From Dehalococcoidia bacterium (GTDB lineage: Bacteria; Chloroflexota; Dehalococcoidia; Dehalococcoidales; Fen-1064), in contig JAUYDN010000137.1 in the NCBI GenBank assembly GCA_030691775.1, forward strand, positions 1 to 7,597: a DNA stretch of 7,597 nt. Direction: 5' to 3'. Under the pieces are notes generated by a model. That model made no database searches and had not been told where the DNA came from. It was given only the letters and a program-made list of their open reading frames with translations. Positions 5,449-7,597 of this stretch are shown here, in pieces. The first letter of the stretch is position 1. Every line of letters begins with the position of its first letter. Made by a program: the position numbers and the translations under genes.

Positions 5449-6360
5449 ATGGTAACTGACCAAAACACTATCATCCATACTTCAATGCTGACAAAATTCT
5501 ACGGCAAGTACCGTGGTATCGAAGATGTGAACCTGGATGTGAAGCGGGGCGAGGTCTTCGGTTACCTTGGTCCTAACGGCGCCGGCAAGACGACCACTAT
5601 CCGCACTTTCATGGACTACATTCGTCCCACTCGCGGTAATGCCACCATTTTCGGGTTTGACAGCCGCCGCGGCAGTATCGAAACGCGCCGGCGTATCGGC
5701 TATTTGCCCGGAGAGCTATCGATATACGGAAATCTGACGGGCACCGAGCTATTACGTTTCGCGGCTAATCTGCGGCAGGGTGTGGAATGGAGTTACGTGA
5801 CAACGCTGGCGCAACGGTTAGACTGCGACCTGACCCGCCGTCTGCGTACGCTCTCCCACGGTAACCGGCAGAAAATAGGTTTGATTCAGGCTTTTATGCA
5901 CAAACCGGAACTGGTGATTCTCGACGAACCGACCAATGGACTCGACCCCTTAATACAGCAGGAATTTTACCGCTTGATACTGGAGACAAAGAGCGATGGA
6001 CGGACGGTCTTCCTTTCCTCACACATTCTGCCGGAGGTGGAACGAGTCTGCGACCGTGTAGGCATCATCCGTAATGGTAAGCTGGCGGCGGTGGAGACCG
6101 TAGAGACGCTAAAATCACGCGCGCTACGCCGGCTGGATATCCACTTTGCACAAGCTGTCCCTATCGAGCGTTTTAATACGGTGCCCGGCGTCCGTAATGT
6201 TACCATGCACGATAACGTGCTCCACTGTGAAGTTATCGGCTCATTGGATGCGTGTGTTAAAGCCGCCGCTAAGTTTGAGGTAGTAAACATCGTCAGTCAC
6301 GAGCCAAGTCTGGAAGAGATATTCCTTGCCTACTACAGCCAGGACAAAAGCAATGCTTAA
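5449..6360 (+). CDS. ABC exporter ATP-binding protein, LPGE-type, 303 aa
   Basis: This is the cytoplasmic ATPase of the second exporter. Walker A is GPNGAGKTT (41-49), Walker B LVILDEPT (155-162), D-loop GLDP (164-167), and the switch histidine is H192 in SSHILPEVERVCDR. Two motifs differ from the textbook. The Q-loop position reads GYLPGE (84-89) with Gly where Gln is expected, and the signature reads LSHGN (135-139) instead of LSGGQ. From memory, LPGE and LS.GN occur together in a subfamily that pairs with single ABC-2 permeases, so this is probably a lineage trait rather than decay. The C-terminal domain (about 215-303) ends in SHEPSLEEIFLAYY, typical of DrrA-like ATPases. The ATG at 5449 is used; a second ATG at 5485 has no ribosome site. 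The stop overlaps the permease start by 8 bp, which implies translational coupling. Confidence 0.92.
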   Translation: MVTDQNTIIHTSMLTKFYGKYRGIEDVNLDVKRGEVFGYLGPNGAGKTTTIRTFMDYIRPTRGNATIFGFDSRRGSIETRRRIGYLPGELSIYGNLTGTELLRFAANLRQGVEWSYVTTLAQRLDCDLTRRLRTLSHGNRQKIGLIQAFMHKPELVILDEPTNGLDPLIQQEFYRLILETKSDGRTVFLSSHILPEVERVCDRVGIIRNGKLAAVETVETLKSRALRRLDIHFAQAVPIERFNTVPGVRNVTMHDNVLHCEVIGSLDACVKAAAKFEVVNIVSHEPSLEEIFLAYYSQDKSNA

Positions 6361-7159
6361 GAACGTTTTTCTCAAGACCCTGCGCGACCAGCGACGTTCA
6401 TTGTTATTCTGGGGAATCGGATTGGTGGCACTGGCGCTGTACATTGCCCTTTTCTACCCGACGGTCAGGGATATGCCTCAACTCAGCGATTTTTTCCAGC
6501 AGAGCGGACAAAAGGATGTCTTTGAAGCTTTCCTTGGCGGGCAGTTGCCTGATTTCTCCACCCCGACCGGCTACCTCAACGTGGAGCTGTATTCCCTGAT
6601 GTTACCCCTACTTATGCTCGTGTTTGCCATAGGGTTCGGAAGCGGGGCAATTGCCGGAGAAGAAGAGAAGGGGACCCTTGACTTCCTGCTGGCGAACCCG
6701 ATACCTCGCTGGCAGGTAGTCGCTGAAAAATTCGGGGTTATGGTAACTGCCCTTCTCGTGCTCTCGTTCGTTTTCCTGGTCGGGCTGGTCATCGGCGCGG
6801 TTACCGTAGATATGGAAATCAGCTACCTGCGGCTGGCTCAGGCGACTTTCAGCACGTTACTGGTGGCGCTGGACTTCGGGATGGTAGCGCTTTTCCTGGG
6901 GTGCTGGCGGGGAAACCGAGGGTTATGTATCGGTGTTTCAGGCGGACTGGCAGCGGTGATGTATTTTTTGAATTCACTGGCAGAGATGGTGGATGCACTC
7001 AAAGGTTATCGCATTATCTCACCGTTTTATCACCACGTCACTCCCAACGTGCTCGTGAACGGGCTCGACCCGGGACACACACTTGTCTTGCTGGGGATAG
7101 TGGTGGTACTGTTCGTGGCTTCACTGCCTGTATTTGACAGAAGAGATATCGCGGTATAA
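6353..7159 (+). CDS. ABC-2 family permease (ABC2_membrane_2-like), 268 aa
   Basis: This is the membrane partner of the ATPase just upstream. It starts inside that gene (ATGCTTAA, 8-bp overlap), with AGGA 8 nt before the ATG. An alternative ATG at 6326 would add nine residues and lacks such a site. About six membrane helices are seen, near 17-38, 79-101, 127-150, 165-190, 195-215 and 240-262. The cytoplasmic segment EEEKGTLDFLLANPIPRWQ (103-121) after helix 2 is the conserved ATPase-contact region of this permease type (GEEE.GTL..LLA.P..R). There is only a modest extracytoplasmic segment (about 39-78), unlike the two large-loop permeases of the opposite operon. It probably works as a homodimer on two ATPase subunits. 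The substrate is unknown; related systems are annotated as drug or peptide exporters. Confidence 0.88.
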   Translation: MLKNVFLKTLRDQRRSLLFWGIGLVALALYIALFYPTVRDMPQLSDFFQQSGQKDVFEAFLGGQLPDFSTPTGYLNVELYSLMLPLLMLVFAIGFGSGAIAGEEEKGTLDFLLANPIPRWQVVAEKFGVMVTALLVLSFVFLVGLVIGAVTVDMEISYLRLAQATFSTLLVALDFGMVALFLGCWRGNRGLCIGVSGGLAAVMYFLNSLAEMVDALKGYRIISPFYHHVTPNVLVNGLDPGHTLVLLGIVVVLFVASLPVFDRRDIAV

Positions 7160-7164
7160 AACGG

Positions 7165-7190
7165 AAACTCTAAACCCTAAATACTAAACC
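7165..7190. repeat. Degenerate CTAAACY tract
   Basis: A degenerate CTAAAC/CCTAAA tract begins 6 bp after the permease stop codon. It shares the 11-mer AAACTCTAAAC (7165-7175) with 4180-4190. It is superficially telomere-like, but the unit is irregular and short, so it is read as simple-sequence intergenic DNA. Confidence 0.45.
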
Positions 7191-7193
7191 TTG

Positions 7194-7211
7194 TTCCAGC
7201 GCAGGCTGGAA
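7194..7211. repeat. Dispersed palindrome TTCCAGC-GCAG-GCTGGAA
   Basis: A perfect 7-bp stem with a GCAG loop lies between the convergent permease and transposase genes. Its 14-nt core is identical to the hairpin at 1653-1666. It could serve as a weak bidirectional transcription barrier, but no T-run follows: TCTAAAG comes after it on the plus strand. Confidence 0.6.
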
Positions 7212-7251
7212 TCTAAAGCTGTAGCAACTGTGTTGGCGTTTTAGTTTCGGC

Positions 7252-7597
7252 CTATGCCGTAGAATGACTGTGCCAGGCTGTGTTCGTCTTGGCCATTGCG
7301 TTTAATATGGTGAGCATCTTGTGCATGCAGGCAGTTAGAGCTACCTTCTGAAGTTTACCTTTGGCGATGAGACGAAGATACAGGCTCCGGATTGCCGGGT
7401 TGAACCGAATGGCGGAAAGCGCCGGCATGTAGAGAGCCCTTCTTACCATTGCCCTGCCTCCCTGGATCATTCGCCTGCCCCTGAATTTGCCACTGTCTCT
7501 GTTTATGGGAGCCAGCCCAACCAAAGCTCCGATTTCTCTCTGATTCAGCATACCCAGTTCAGGTAGTTTGGCGATCAGAGTGCTGCTGAGAATGTCC
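7252..7597 (-). CDS. IS110-family transposase, C-terminal part (gene continues beyond window)
   Basis: The C-terminal 114 residues of an IS110-type transposase are visible; the frame stays open to the window edge (DILSSTLIAKLPELG precedes the first in-window Met), so the gene is cut by the window rather than starting at 7551. The Transposase_20 domain is plain: LNQREIGALVGLAP, NRDSGKFRGRR, GGRAMVRRALYM, FNPAIRSLYLRL, GKLQKVALTACMHKMLTILNAM. These elements use an N-terminal RuvC-like DEDD domain (not in view) and a C-terminal serine; the Ser of NRDSG is a candidate. In IS110-group elements a bridge RNA is usually encoded on the non-coding side 5' of the gene, which would lie outside this window. 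No terminal inverted repeats are expected. Only 92 bp separate the stop from the convergent permease gene, so the element's right end must lie there if it inserted intact. Confidence 0.9.
   Translation of the reverse strand, partial: DILSSTLIAKLPELGMLNQREIGALVGLAPINRDSGKFRGRRMIQGGRAMVRRALYMPALSAIRFNPAIRSLYLRLIAKGKLQKVALTACMHKMLTILNAMAKTNTAWHSHSTA

Larger units (their letters stand above)
7160..7597 (-). mobile_element. Right part of an IS110-family insertion sequence (boundary uncertain)
   Basis: Inferred from the transposase C-terminus. The element must end somewhere between 7160 and 7251, because the permease reading frame is intact up to 7159. The exact junction cannot be set, since IS110 elements lack obvious terminal inverted repeats and often make no target duplication. 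The shared hairpin and CTAAAC tract at 7165-7211 resemble other intergenic DNA of this genome, so the true end is more likely between about 7212 and 7251. Confidence 0.55.

Noticed and set aside
5386..5478. 31-residue N-terminal extension of the minus-strand ATPase
   Set aside because: It would overlap the divergent ATPase gene and the promoters, and has no family match; the ATG at 5385 has a good ribosome site.
6326..6352. Nine-residue extension of the second permease
   Set aside because: The ATG at 6353 has AGGA at proper distance and gives the usual stop-overlap coupling.
7165..7190. True telomere or CRISPR-like repeat
   Set aside because: The unit is irregular, only about four copies long, with no spacers and no chromosome end in view.

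Overview
The window looks like a piece of a moderate-GC bacterial chromosome. The gene styles (QueG-like iron-sulfur protein, paired ABC-2 exporters, a 23S-intervening-sequence-type four-helix-bundle gene, an IS110 transposase, many dispersed palindromes) recall anaerobic Chloroflexota such as Dehalococcoidia. That placement is an inference from memory of such genomes; there is no marker gene here to prove it.

Layout. Positions 1-534 hold no convincing gene, only inverted repeats and a possible fragment of a structured RNA at the left edge. At 535-1458 (minus) lies a QueG-like iron-sulfur protein with its own recognisable promoter. Positions 1459-1741 hold that promoter and three consecutive palindromes. 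From 5385 down to 1742 (minus) runs an ABC-2 export operon: ATPase, a 464-bp gap, then two paralogous permeases 3 bp apart. The gap carries a truncated four-helix-bundle gene and a duplicated repeat flanking a hairpin. From 5449 to 7159 (plus) runs a second, unrelated-looking ABC-2 exporter: an ATPase and one permease overlapping by 8 bp. The right end (7252-7597, minus) is the C-terminal part of an IS110-family transposase that runs out of the window.

How the genes work together. Two exporters diverge from a 63-bp intergenic region that holds two face-to-face sigma70-type promoters with abutting -10 boxes, so they are probably expressed in opposition or under one shared regulator. The first should form an ATPase dimer on a heterodimer of two six-helix permeases with large extracytoplasmic loops; the second an ATPase dimer on a permease homodimer. 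No substrate can be read from the sequence, and no TetR-, MarR- or two-component-type regulator is in the window.

I found no clear new defence or biosynthetic system. The most useful leads are the overlapping divergent promoters, the hairpin family with compensatory stem changes, the repeat-associated break of the four-helix-bundle gene inside the ABC operon, the changed Q-loop and signature of the second ATPase, and the eight-cysteine arrangement of the QueG-like protein.
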